Origin: Candidatus Tepidifontimicrobium thermophilum
Lineage (GTDB): Bacteria > Sysuimicrobiota > Sysuimicrobiia > Sysuimicrobiales > Sysuimicrobiaceae
Length of the DNA stretch: 64,000 nucleotides
NCBI GenBank assembly: GCA_031296405.1
Contig: JAVKKH010000001.1
Coordinates: 267,763-331,762, forward strand
Direction: 5' to 3'
Of the stretch, positions 8,222 to 15,951 are shown piece by piece. The position numbers were made by a program, and so were the translations under genes. The notes under the pieces are model-generated. The model did no database searches. It was not told where the DNA came from and saw only the letters and a list, made by a program, of their open reading frames with translations. Position 1 is the first letter of the stretch. Each line of letters begins with the position of its first letter.

Positions 8222-8982
8222 CCGGGAAGGTGTTCCTGGTGGGCGCGGGGCCCGGCGACCCCGAGCTCATCACTGTCCGGGGTCTGCGGGTGCTGCGGAG
8301 CGCGGACGTGGTGGTGTACGACCGGCTGGTGCACCCGGCTCTGCTGGAGGCAGCACCGTCTTCCGCGGAGCGGGTCTTCGCGGGCAAGCACCCTGATGGT
8401 CCGCGCGTCGCACAGGACGAGATCGTGCGGCTGCTGGTGGACCGGGCCCGGAGAGGCCTTCAGGTGGTCCGGCTCAAGGGGGGCGACCCCTTCGTGTTCG
8501 GCCGCGGGGGTGAGGAGGTCGAGGCGCTGCGCGCCGCAGGCGTGCCCTACGAGGTGATCCCGGGCGTCACCGCGGCGGTGGCGGTACCCGCGGCCGCGGA
8601 GATCCCGGTCACCCACCGGGCCTACGCCTCGGGCTTCTCGGTGGTCACCGGCCACCCCTGCGACGGCGGGACGGGCCTGGACTGGTCGGCCCTGGCCCGC
8701 ATGCCCACCTTGGTGGTGCTCATGGGGCTGCGCCGGCTGCCCCTGGTGGTGGCACGCCTTTTGGACTCCGGTGCCGACCCTTCGGTCCCCGCGGCCATGA
8801 TCGCGCGCGGTACGCTCCCCGATCAGCGGGTGGTGATGGGGACCCTCGGCACCATCGCCCGGAGGGTGGAGGAGGCCGGGCTGCAGCCCCCGGCCACCCT
8901 CGTGGTGGGACGGGTGGTGGAGCTGTGCCGTTCGGCCGTGGCGGCCCCGAACCCCACGGGCCCGGAAAGGGGTGCGGTGTGA
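8218..8982 (+). CDS. cobA: Uroporphyrinogen-III C-methyltransferase (SUMT)
   Basis: Adds two SAM-derived methyl groups to uroporphyrinogen III, giving precorrin-2 for siroheme. The 254-residue protein has the SUMT signatures VGAGPGDPELITVRG, VVVYDRLV, the GGDPFVFGRGGEE loop and the VIPGVTAA segment. The GTG start overlaps the upstream stop (GTGA). With hemD and the dehydrogenase it completes a dedicated branch from hydroxymethylbilane to siroheme inside the sulfate operon. Confidence 0.94.
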   Translation: MTGKVFLVGAGPGDPELITVRGLRVLRSADVVVYDRLVHPALLEAAPSSAERVFAGKHPDGPRVAQDEIVRLLVDRARRGLQVVRLKGGDPFVFGRGGEEVEALRAAGVPYEVIPGVTAAVAVPAAAEIPVTHRAYASGFSVVTGHPCDGGTGLDWSALARMPTLVVLMGLRRLPLVVARLLDSGADPSVPAAMIARGTLPDQRVVMGTLGTIARRVEEAGLQPPATLVVGRVVELCRSAVAAPNPTGPERGAV

Positions 8983-8995
8983 GCGAGGAAGCGGC

Positions 8996-9745
8996 ATGCT
9001 GGCCCTCCTGGTCCTGCTGGCCTTCGGGGCAGGCTTCCTGGACAGCGCCCTGGGGATGGGGTACGGGACCGTGCTCGGTCCGTTGCTCCTGGCCGCGGGG
9101 TACCGCCTGCCGGAGGTCGTTCCCGCCTTGTTGCTGTCTCAGGTGATGGCCGGGCTGGTGGGTGCGCGGTTCCACCACGCCAACGGCAACGCCTCCTTCG
9201 CCCGAGACTCCCTTCACCTGCGGGTGGCTGCGGTGCTGGTGGCCGCGGGGCTGGCGGGAGGGCTGCTGGGCCCCTGGGTGGCGCAGCAGGCGGAAGAGAA
9301 ACTGTTGCGCGCGTACATGGCGGTGATGATCGTGGGGCTCGGCCTGTGGGTCCTGGTGGGGCGGACCGCGCGGGAGTTCTCGTGGGCGAGACTGGTGACC
9401 CTCGGGGCCGTCGCCTCGGTGAACAAGGCGCTCACGGGGGGTGGCTACGGGCCTTTGATCGCCGCAGGGCAGATGGTGGCGGGACTGGACCCGAAGGCCT
9501 CGGTGGCCATCACGAACCTGGCCGAGGCGGTCGTCTCCCTGGTGGCGGTGGCAAGCTACGCGTGGTGGTTCTCGGCCTCCTGGCGGTGGGATCTGGTGCT
9601 GGCGGTCACCTGCGGCGCGGTGCTGGCGGTTCCCCTGGGCGTGCGGACGGTACGGCTCGCGGGTGCAGGACGCCTGAGGGGTTGGGTGGCCACCGCCACG
9701 GTGTGCCTGGGCCTGGTGGCCTTCGTGTCGGGGCGCGGTGGCTAG
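8996..9745 (+). CDS. TSUP-family (TauE/SafE) membrane permease
   Basis: A hydrophobic 249-residue protein with about eight membrane segments and the TauE/SafE family pattern, including the N-terminal GFLDSALGMGYGTVLGPLL and the second repeat SVNKALTGGGYGPLI. Family members move sulfite, sulfoacetate, sulfate or related anions. As the last gene of the sulfate operon it could import sulfate or export excess sulfite or sulfide. I chose ATG 8996, which has AGCGAGGA 7 bases upstream, over an in-frame start at 8972. Confidence 0.85.
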   Translation: MLALLVLLAFGAGFLDSALGMGYGTVLGPLLLAAGYRLPEVVPALLLSQVMAGLVGARFHHANGNASFARDSLHLRVAAVLVAAGLAGGLLGPWVAQQAEEKLLRAYMAVMIVGLGLWVLVGRTAREFSWARLVTLGAVASVNKALTGGGYGPLIAAGQMVAGLDPKASVAITNLAEAVVSLVAVASYAWWFSASWRWDLVLAVTCGAVLAVPLGVRTVRLAGAGRLRGWVATATVCLGLVAFVSGRGG

Positions 9746-9819
9746 GCGCAGGTCCTTGCCTTGTTGTGGCGTTAACGGTGCGGCGCTCCTCGTACGCTAC
9801 CGGTTGACGTTGCCGGGCC

Positions 9820-9972
9820 GTGCGGACGGGGACGCCGGTGATCCTGGGCGAGGCGGACGACGGGGCACTGCTCGGGGTGGTGACCCTGGAGACCCCGGGC
9901 CTCGTGTTCAACCCGTTCAAGCGAACCCTGAAACCCATGCGGATGCGTTTGGCACGGTGGGGTGTCGGTTGA
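9820..9972 (+). pseudogene. Fragment of a clan AA (retropepsin-like) aspartic protease
   Basis: A 50-codon open stretch reads TPVILGEADDGALLGVVTLE followed by a GLVFNPFKRTLKP segment. This looks like the C-terminal third of small bacterial retroviral-type aspartic proteases, in which LLGVTTLE..GL.VDP is typical. No start codon or Asp-Thr/Ser-Gly active site is present, and an in-frame stop lies just upstream (9805-9807). It is best read as a decayed gene whose end now overlaps the sseA promoter. Confidence 0.45.
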
Positions 9973-9997
9973 CGCGTCCGTCGGGGTGTGCTACAAG
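9969..9997 (+). promoter_or_regulatory. Promoter of sseA
   Basis: TTGACG (9969-9974) and TACAAG (9992-9997) are separated by 17 bases. The predicted start near 10004 leaves a leader of about 195 bases. The layout is like that of the sat promoter, with the same -35 box, spacing and leader length. Confidence 0.55.
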
Positions 9998-10045
9998 GGG
10001 ATTGTCGTGAAGGGCCTTCGGTACGCACCGCGCAGCTGTATCTGT

Positions 10046-10125
10046 CCGTGGCGGAGGCAGGGTCTGCCTTCGCTGCGCCCCTTCTAGGTCCCCTGCGAAG
10101 CTCACCCTGTCTCCGCTGACCACGG
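10046..10125 (+). promoter_or_regulatory. Extended RNA hairpin in the sseA leader
   Basis: Four nested perfectly complementary blocks stack into one long irregular arm. CCGTGG (10046-10051) pairs with CCACGG (10120-10125), CGGAG (10052-10056) with CTCCG (10111-10115), CAGGGT (10058-10063) with ACCCTG (10104-10109), and CTTCGC (10068-10073) with GCGAAG (10095-10100). That is 23 base pairs around a 21-base terminal loop. It lies between the predicted start site and the gene, with no reading frame of its own. It looks like a cis-acting RNA; I cannot assign it to a known riboswitch class. Confidence 0.5.
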
Positions 10126-10198
10126 CGGGGATCCGTGCGCTCTCCTGGCGCCGCGTCCCGCCTATGCACCACAGACCGTGGAACCCGGAGGTGGACGG

Positions 10199-11065
10199 AT
10201 GGCTTCGTACGCACGGCCGGACGTTTTGGTGGAGACAGACTGGCTGGCGCAGCGCCTGGGTGACCCGGGTCTGCGGATCGTGGAGTCCAACGAGGATCCG
10301 GAGCTGTACGCGCAGGGGCACATCCCGGGCGCGATCCACATCCGGTGGAAGACCGACCTGCAGGACCCCGTGCGCCGGGACTGGGTTTCCCGGGAGCAAC
10401 TGGAGGACCTGCTGGGGGCGCGGGGCATCGGCAACGCGCACACCATCATCCTGTACGGCGACCGGAACAACTGGTTCGCCACCTACACCTTCTGGCTGTT
10501 GCAGTACTACGGAGTGGAGAACCTGAAGATCCTGAACGGGGGTCGGCAGAAGTGGATCGCGGAGGGCCGCCCCCTGACCACGGAGGTGCCGCAGTACCCA
10601 CCTGCGCCCTTCCGGGCGAAGGACCCGGATCCCGCCCTGCGAGCGTTCCGGGACGAGATCCTCCAGCGCTTGCAGGATCCGGCGCTCGCCCTGGTGGACG
10701 TCCGCTCCCCGCAGGAATACCGCGGTGAGCTGATCGCGCCGCCCGGGTACCCACAGGAGGGGGCGCAGCGGCCCGGACACATCCCGCGTGCCGTGAACAT
10801 TCCCTGGACCCACAACGTCCGGGAGGACGGGACCTTCAAGTCCGCGGAAGAACTGCGGGCGCTGTACGAGTCGGTGGGGATCACCCCGGACAGGGAGGTG
10901 GTCGCGTACTGCCGGATCGGGGAGCGCAGCAGCCTCACCTGGTTTACCTTGAAGGTCCTGCTGGGTTACCCGAACGTGAAGAACTACGACGGCAGCTGGA
11001 CCGAGTGGGGCAGCCTCGTGGGCGTCCCCGTGGAGCGCGCTGCAGCGGGCGAGGCCCAGCCGTAG
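10199..11065 (+). CDS. sseA: Thiosulfate/3-mercaptopyruvate sulfurtransferase (two-domain rhodanese)
   Basis: Transfers sulfane sulfur from thiosulfate or mercaptopyruvate to cyanide or thiols. The 288-residue protein has an inactive N-terminal rhodanese domain and an active C-terminal one, with catalytic C238 in YCRIGERSS. This loop is typical of actinobacterial thiosulfate sulfurtransferases. I chose ATG 10199, which has GGAGGTG close upstream, over an in-frame start at 10178. It begins a short operon with a membrane protein and a thioredoxin-like protein, consistent with sulfur or thiol chemistry. Confidence 0.9.
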   Translation: MASYARPDVLVETDWLAQRLGDPGLRIVESNEDPELYAQGHIPGAIHIRWKTDLQDPVRRDWVSREQLEDLLGARGIGNAHTIILYGDRNNWFATYTFWLLQYYGVENLKILNGGRQKWIAEGRPLTTEVPQYPPAPFRAKDPDPALRAFRDEILQRLQDPALALVDVRSPQEYRGELIAPPGYPQEGAQRPGHIPRAVNIPWTHNVREDGTFKSAEELRALYESVGITPDREVVAYCRIGERSSLTWFTLKVLLGYPNVKNYDGSWTEWGSLVGVPVERAAAGEAQP

Positions 11066-11068
11066 GGG

Positions 11069-11521
11069 GTGAAGGGGTTGCAGCGGGTGGACCACAACGC
11101 GCTACGGACCAACCAAGCCTGCATCGTGGGCTTCACGGTGCTCGCGTTCCTTCTGGACCGGTTGTGGCTCGTGGCCGCGGTGGCCCTGGTGCTGCTCGTG
11201 GGGACTGCGCATCCACGCCTGGCCCTGTTCCAGCAGGTCTACCATCGGTGGCTGAAGGGGCGGGTCCTGAAACCGGACGAGCGGGAGGACGACCCTGCGC
11301 CTCACCGCTTCGCTCAGGGCATGGGTGGGAGCGTGCTGCTGCTGGCCGCTGTGAGTCTGTGGGGCGGGTACACGATCCTAGGTTGGTTGCTGGCGTGGCT
11401 GGTGGCGGTTCTGGCCGCGGTCAACCTGCTGGCTGGCTTCTGCACAGGGTGCTTTGTCTTCTACCAGCTCACCCGCCTCGGGGTGATCCGCCGGGGAGGT
11501 CCCGCGCACGGAGGGCCGTGA
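11069..11521 (+). CDS. DUF4395 membrane protein
   Basis: A 150-residue protein with about four hydrophobic segments and the family's Cys pair FCTGCFVFYQL near the end. DUF4395 proteins often sit next to rhodanese and thioredoxin genes and are suspected of thiol-disulfide or sulfur handling at the membrane, but no activity is established. Start is GTG 11069, four bases after the sseA stop; TTG 11078 is an alternative. It overlaps the next gene by one base. Confidence 0.75.
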   Translation: MKGLQRVDHNALRTNQACIVGFTVLAFLLDRLWLVAAVALVLLVGTAHPRLALFQQVYHRWLKGRVLKPDEREDDPAPHRFAQGMGGSVLLLAAVSLWGGYTILGWLLAWLVAVLAAVNLLAGFCTGCFVFYQLTRLGVIRRGGPAHGGP

Positions 11522-11946
11522 TGGAACGGGCGCTGGTGGTCCTGCTGGTGGGCGCGGCGGTGGCCGCGGGAGCGGCATGGCTACGGTGGCGGGAACGCCG
11601 TGTCCGGGCACACGTGCACGTGCCCGGAGGGCCCGCGGTGATCGCCTTCACCCACCGGCTGTGCGCGCCGTGTCGTAGCCAGCAGCTCCCGGCCTTAAAG
11701 CGCCTGCAGGAGCTCGTAGACTCCCACGTGCGGGTGGAGGTGGTGGACGTGGAGCGTGACCCGCACCTCGCCCGCCGGTTCGGGGTCTTTACGGTTCCCT
11801 CTACCGTAGTGGTCGGGCCGGACGGACGGGTGGTGGCGTTCAACCACGGCTTCGCGGACGAGGCCAGGCTCCTGCGGCAGCTGGGCCGGACGGGCCCGGA
11901 GGGGGTGCCCGACCTTCTTCGGAATCCCGGCCCGGAGGTCACATGA
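11521..11946 (+). CDS. Membrane-anchored thioredoxin-like protein
   Basis: A 141-residue protein with an N-terminal anchor (about residues 4-20) and a thioredoxin fold. The redox motif is C48-A-P-C51 in THRLCAPCRSQQ, and the cis-proline loop is FTVPSTVVVGPDG. The CAPC motif is less common than the usual CGPC. It follows the DUF4395 gene directly, so it probably exchanges disulfides with it or with the sulfurtransferase, facing outside if the anchor is N-in. Its stop overlaps the convergent gene's stop region. Confidence 0.8.
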   Translation: MERALVVLLVGAAVAAGAAWLRWRERRVRAHVHVPGGPAVIAFTHRLCAPCRSQQLPALKRLQELVDSHVRVEVVDVERDPHLARRFGVFTVPSTVVVGPDGRVVAFNHGFADEARLLRQLGRTGPEGVPDLLRNPGPEVT

Positions 11947-12343
11947 CCTGCCGCACCTGGTTCCCGGAGTAGCCCACCAGGACCACGAATGCCGCACCGA
12001 GAGCCGAGAGGACGAGGATCCACCCGCGCGCGCGGGGCGACTTCCACCGGACCGCTAGGTTCGCCGCGTACAGGGCGGTAGTGACGTAGGCGAGCGTGCT
12101 GTGGACGGTGTGGCGGGCCAGGAAGGCGCTGCCCACCCCCTCCCGCTGGAGGCGGGCGAAGTCGTAGAAGGCCGTGGCCAGCACCACGGGTGCCGCCAGC
12201 AGGCCCAGAGCGACCAGCCAGGTGCCCGTGGACCGGTACAGTTCCGTGGGTCTGCGCCAGTACAGGACGTCGAACAGCAAGGCGGTGATCCACAGGGCGA
12301 TGGGGAAGTCGGTAACGGGCGCGTGGAACAGGTAGCCGACCAT
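11939..12343 (-). CDS. DUF2231 integral membrane protein
   Basis: A 134-residue protein with four predicted membrane helices. The N-terminus, MVGYLFHAPVTDFPIALW, matches the family pattern in which a His and a Pro sit just before the first helix. The second half contains RHTVHSTLAY. Family members may bind heme or act in membrane redox, but none is well characterised. Start ATG 12343 has AGGAG upstream. It converges on the thioredoxin-like gene with an 8-base overlap. Confidence 0.65.
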   Translation of the reverse strand: MVGYLFHAPVTDFPIALWITALLFDVLYWRRPTELYRSTGTWLVALGLLAAPVVLATAFYDFARLQREGVGSAFLARHTVHSTLAYVTTALYAANLAVRWKSPRARGWILVLSALGAAFVVLVGYSGNQVRQVM

Positions 12344-12411
12344 AGCTCCTCCTGCGTGGGTGCTGGGGAAACTCTTTCGCCGTGCCCCGCCTCGGACCCC
12401 TGCCCGCCGCG

Positions 12412-12440
12412 TTGTACCGGGCGGGGGCCTTGTGTAGAAT
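12412..12440 (+). promoter_or_regulatory. Promoter of proS
   Basis: TTGTAC (12412-12417) and TAGAAT (12435-12440) are separated by 17 bases. Transcription would start about 57 bases before the proS ATG. It probably also drives the formate dehydrogenase genes, because no further promoter is evident in the 34 bases between proS and the next gene. Confidence 0.6.
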
Positions 12441-12503
12441 GCGGGCGAACGGCACCACAGGCCTGCAAGGTACGCGGCACCGGAAAGCCGCTCCGGAGGG
12501 GAG

Positions 12504-13940
12504 ATGGAGGCCAAGGCGTGGGTCCGGGAGATCCCCCGAAAGCAGGACAACCTGTCCGACTGGTATACCGCGGTCCTGCTGAAGGCGGAAATGGTGGACT
12601 ACTCGCCGGTCCGGGGCTGCATGGTCATCCGGCCCTACGGCTGGGCCGTCTGGGAGGCTATCCAGCGGTGGCTCGATGCGGAGTTCCGGCGTACGGGCCA
12701 TCAGACCGCGGCCTTCCCCCTGTTCGTGCCCGAGTCCCTGCTGCGCCGGGAGGCGGAGCACGTCCAGGGGTTTGCCCCGCAGGTGGCGTGGGTCACCCAA
12801 GGGGGAGATGAGGAGCTCGCAGAGCGCCTGGCCGTCCGGCCCACCTCCGAGGCCATCATCATGCCCATGTACGCCCGGTGGATCCGCTCGTACCGCGACC
12901 TGCCCGTCCTCATCCTGCAGTGGTGCAGCGTGGTGCGGTGGGAGAAGGCCACCCGACCGTTCCTGCGCACCACGGAGTTCTTCTGGCACGAGGGGCACAC
13001 CGCCCACCGCACCGCGGAGGAGGCGGATGCGGAGTGCCGGCTCATCCTGGACATCTACCGGCGCCTGCTGGAGGAGCAGCTGGCGATGCCGGTCCTGGTG
13101 GGCCGCAAGCCCGCCAGCGAGAAGTTCGCCGGCGCGGACTGGACCTATACCCTGGAGGCCCTCATGCCGGACGGACAGGCCATCCAGGCGGGTACGTCCC
13201 ACTTCCTCGGCCAGAACTTCGCCCGCGCCTTCGAGGTGAAGTTCCTCGACCGGGACAACACGGAGAAGTACGTGTGGACCACCTCCTGGGCGGTCACCAC
13301 GCGGCTGGTGGGCGCCCTGGTGATGGCCCACGGGGACGACCGGGGTCTGTTCCTGCCGCCCCGGGTGGCGCCCGTCCAGGTGGTCGTGGTACCGGTGCGT
13401 GCGGAACGGGAGCCCGCGGTGCTGGACCGAGCCCGCAGGATCACGGCGCAACTTGGGGAGCGGTTCCGGGTCAAGCTGGACGACCGGGAGGAGTACACAC
13501 CTGGGTGGAAGTTCAACGAGTGGGAGATGCGGGGGGTACCCCTGCGGGTGGAGCTGGGACCCCGGGACCTGCAGCAGGGCCAAGCGGTGTTGGTCCCCCG
13601 GGACGCGGAAGGGGCTCGGCAGGCGGTCCCGCTGGACGCCGTGGTGGAGCGAGTGGGTGCAGAGCTGGAGGCCATCCAGTCCCGTATGCTGGACCGCGCC
13701 CGAAAGTACCTGGCGGACCACACGGTCCGGGCCCGCGAGTACGGGGAGGCGGTGGAGCTGATCCGCCAGCGCCGGGGCTTCGTGGGGGTGCTGTGGTGCG
13801 GGCAGAGCTCCTGCGAGGATCGGCTGCGGGGGGAAACGGGAGGCTCTCCCCGCGTGATCCCGGAGGAGGCGGTGGAGGGAAGCTGCCTGGTATGCGGAAG
13901 ACCGGCCACCGCCCTGGTGTACTTCGCTCGCGCATACTGA
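12504..13940 (+). CDS. proS: Prolyl-tRNA synthetase, type 3 (archaeal/eukaryotic-like)
   Basis: Charges tRNA-Pro. The 478-residue protein lacks the YbaK-like editing insertion of the common bacterial type. It has the class II core with VRPTSEAIIMPMYA (motif 2 region), then WTYTLEALMPDG and QAGTSHFLGQNFA. The C-terminal zinc domain is present (WCGQSSCEDRLR, then CLVCGRPA). GGAGGGGAG precedes the ATG. Its placement just ahead of formate dehydrogenase is unusual and may be incidental co-transcription. Confidence 0.95.
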   Translation: MEAKAWVREIPRKQDNLSDWYTAVLLKAEMVDYSPVRGCMVIRPYGWAVWEAIQRWLDAEFRRTGHQTAAFPLFVPESLLRREAEHVQGFAPQVAWVTQGGDEELAERLAVRPTSEAIIMPMYARWIRSYRDLPVLILQWCSVVRWEKATRPFLRTTEFFWHEGHTAHRTAEEADAECRLILDIYRRLLEEQLAMPVLVGRKPASEKFAGADWTYTLEALMPDGQAIQAGTSHFLGQNFARAFEVKFLDRDNTEKYVWTTSWAVTTRLVGALVMAHGDDRGLFLPPRVAPVQVVVVPVRAEREPAVLDRARRITAQLGERFRVKLDDREEYTPGWKFNEWEMRGVPLRVELGPRDLQQGQAVLVPRDAEGARQAVPLDAVVERVGAELEAIQSRMLDRARKYLADHTVRAREYGEAVELIRQRRGFVGVLWCGQSSCEDRLRGETGGSPRVIPEEAVEGSCLVCGRPATALVYFARAY

Positions 13941-13974
13941 ATGGAGAAGCCATCTCGCTTGGGGGAGGGGAACC

Positions 13975-15951
13975 ATGGTGGCGAACCCTCGGCGCTGGAG
14001 GAGGGATCCGGACCCCGCGCCCGGGCCGGCCGGGCGCCTCACCCACCCCTTGGTCCGCAGGGACGGACGCCTGGTTCGGGCCAGTTGGGAGGAGGCCCTA
14101 GACCACGCCGCGGAGGGGTTGCGGCGGATCCGGGAGCGATACGGCGGGCAGGGGTTCGGGCTTTTCAGCTGCTCCAAGTCCACCAACGAGCTCAACTACC
14201 TGGCCGGGAAGTTCGCCCGTCAGGTGATGGGCTCCAACAACGTGGATAGCTGCAACCGCACCTGACACGCCCCCAGCGTCGCCGGTCTGGCGGCGGTGTT
14301 CGGGGCGGGCGGGGGAACCAACTCCTACCGGGAGATGGAGGAGACGAATCTGATCCTCCTGTGGGGCTCTAATGCCCGGGAGACCCACCCGGTGATGTTC
14401 CTCCACATGCTCAAAGGCGTTCGGAACGGCGCGCGCCTGGTGGTGGTCGATCCCCGGCGGACCTCCAGCGTGGCATTTGCTCACCGGTGGCTTCCCGTGC
14501 GGGTGGGGACGGACATCGCGCTCGCCAACGCCATGGGCCGGTACATCATCCACGAGGGACTCCTGAACGAGGAGTTCGTCCGGGAAGCTACGGAGGGGTT
14601 CGCCCGATACCGGGAGGCGGTGGAGCCCTACACCCTGGAGCGCGCGGAGGCCATCACCGGGGTCCCCCGAGAGCTCATCGCGGCCACCGCTCGGGAGTAC
14701 GCCACGGCTCCCCGGGCCATGATCTGCTGGACGCTGGGCATCACGGAGCACCACAATGCGGTGGACACCGTCTTCAGCCTCACCAACCTGGCGCTTCTGA
14801 CCGGGCACGTGGGCCGGTACGGGTCCGGCCTCAATCCCCTCCGGGGGCAGAATAACGTCCAGGGCGGAGGGGACATGGGGGCGCTGCCGAACCGGCTTGT
14901 GGGGTTCCAGAACGTGGAAGACCCCGAAGTGCGGGCCCGGTTCGAGCGGGCCTGGGGTTGCACCATCCCGCCGAAGGCGGGCTGGCACCTGACGGCCATG
15001 TACGACGCCATGGAGAAGGGGTTGCTCCGGGGCCTGTACGTGATCGGCGAGAACCCCGTGTGCTCCGACGCCAACGCCACCCGCATCCTCCGGCTGTTCC
15101 AAGAGCTCGAGTTCCTGGTGGTGCAGGACCTTTTCCTCACCCCCACCGCCGAACTGGCGAACGTAGTGTTCCCTGCGGCAGCGGCCTGGTGTGAATCGGA
15201 GGGCACCGTCACCAGTAGCGAGCGGCGGGTGCAGCGGGTGCGCAAGGCCCTGGATCCCCCGGGGGAGGCCCGGGACGACCTGTGGATCCTCCAGCAGCTG
15301 GCGCGGCGCCTCGGGCGGGAGTGGGATTACCCCGATGCGGAGGCGGTGTGGAACGAGGTGCGGGAACTTTCGCCGCTGCACCGGGGCATGAGTTACCGGC
15401 GCCTGGAGGAGCTCGGCGGGATCCAGTGGCCTTGCCCCACTGAGGACCACCCGGGCGAGCTGTTCCTGCATGGCCGGCTGTGGAAGCGCCCGGTAGAAGG
15501 CCCGCGGGCTCCCTTCGTGCCCACCCACTACGAGCCGCCGGTGGACGAGGTGAACGAGGACTATCCGCTTCTTCTGACGACCGGGCGGCGGCTGTACTTC
15601 TTCAACACGGGCGTACAGACGGCCCTGTACGGGGCCCCGGTGCCGCAGGAGGAATACCTCGTCCTGCACCCGCGCGACGCCGGCCGGTACGGCATCGCGC
15701 ACGGGGACCGTGTGCGGGTCTCCTCCCGGAGGGGGTCCGTGGAGGCTACCGCGTGGGTGGAGTCCACGGTCGCGCCTGGGCTGTGCTTCATGACCCTGCA
15801 CTTCCCGGAGAAGACTCCCACCAACGTGCTCACCGTGGATGCCGCAGACCCCAAGTCCGGGACCGCGGAGTTCAAGGCCACCGCGGTCCGGGTGGAGCGG
15901 ATCCCGAGGGAGCGCGTCCCGGCGGAGGCCACTAGGGAGGGGGCCCCGTGA
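13975..15951 (+). CDS. fdhA: Formate dehydrogenase catalytic chain, selenocysteine-containing, lacking its N-terminal Fe-S domain
   Basis: Oxidises formate at a bis-molybdopterin site. The frame runs from ATG 13975 (behind GGGGGAGGGG) to TGA 15951, 658 residues if the UGA at 14263-14265 is read as Sec97. The context SCNRT-U-HAPSVAGL is the usual active-site pattern, with the conserved His after Sec/Cys. R290 lies in LRGQNNVQGGGDMG, the formate-site loop. The C-terminus has the molybdopterin-dinucleotide binding domain (LLTTGRRLYFFNTG). The normal N-terminal CxxCxxxC...C domain is absent: the chain begins at GRLTHPLVRRDG, and the missing piece is at the end of the gene at 17828. Stopping at the UGA would leave a useless 96-residue stub. 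Confidence 0.9.
14263..14295 (+). promoter_or_regulatory. Selenocysteine UGA and SECIS hairpin in fdhA
   Basis: UGA at 14263-14265 is followed after 11 bases by a 7-bp stem. CGUCGCC (14277-14283) pairs with GGCGGCG (14289-14295), including one U-G pair, around the loop GGUCU. The E. coli fdhF element also presents AGGUCU at its tip, at a similar distance from the UGA. The hairpin lies inside the coding sequence, as expected for bacterial SECIS recognised by SelB. Confidence 0.85.

Noticed and set aside
8972..8995. A longer start for the TSUP permease
   Set aside because: The upstream start has no ribosome site, while AGCGAGGA is well placed for 8996.
14035..14110. The split of FdhA caused by a missed upstream exon-like extension of the first gene
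   Set aside because: The DNA upstream of 13975 is proS, and no CxxCxxxC domain can be read in any frame there.
11469..14195. A long minus-strand frame across proS
   Set aside because: Only the part at 11939-12343, which encodes the DUF2231 protein, is real. The rest is antisense to proS and fdhA.
13975..14265. fdhA as a stop-truncated pseudogene
   Set aside because: The UGA is at the known Sec position, the frame continues without error for 561 codons, and a SECIS-type hairpin follows.
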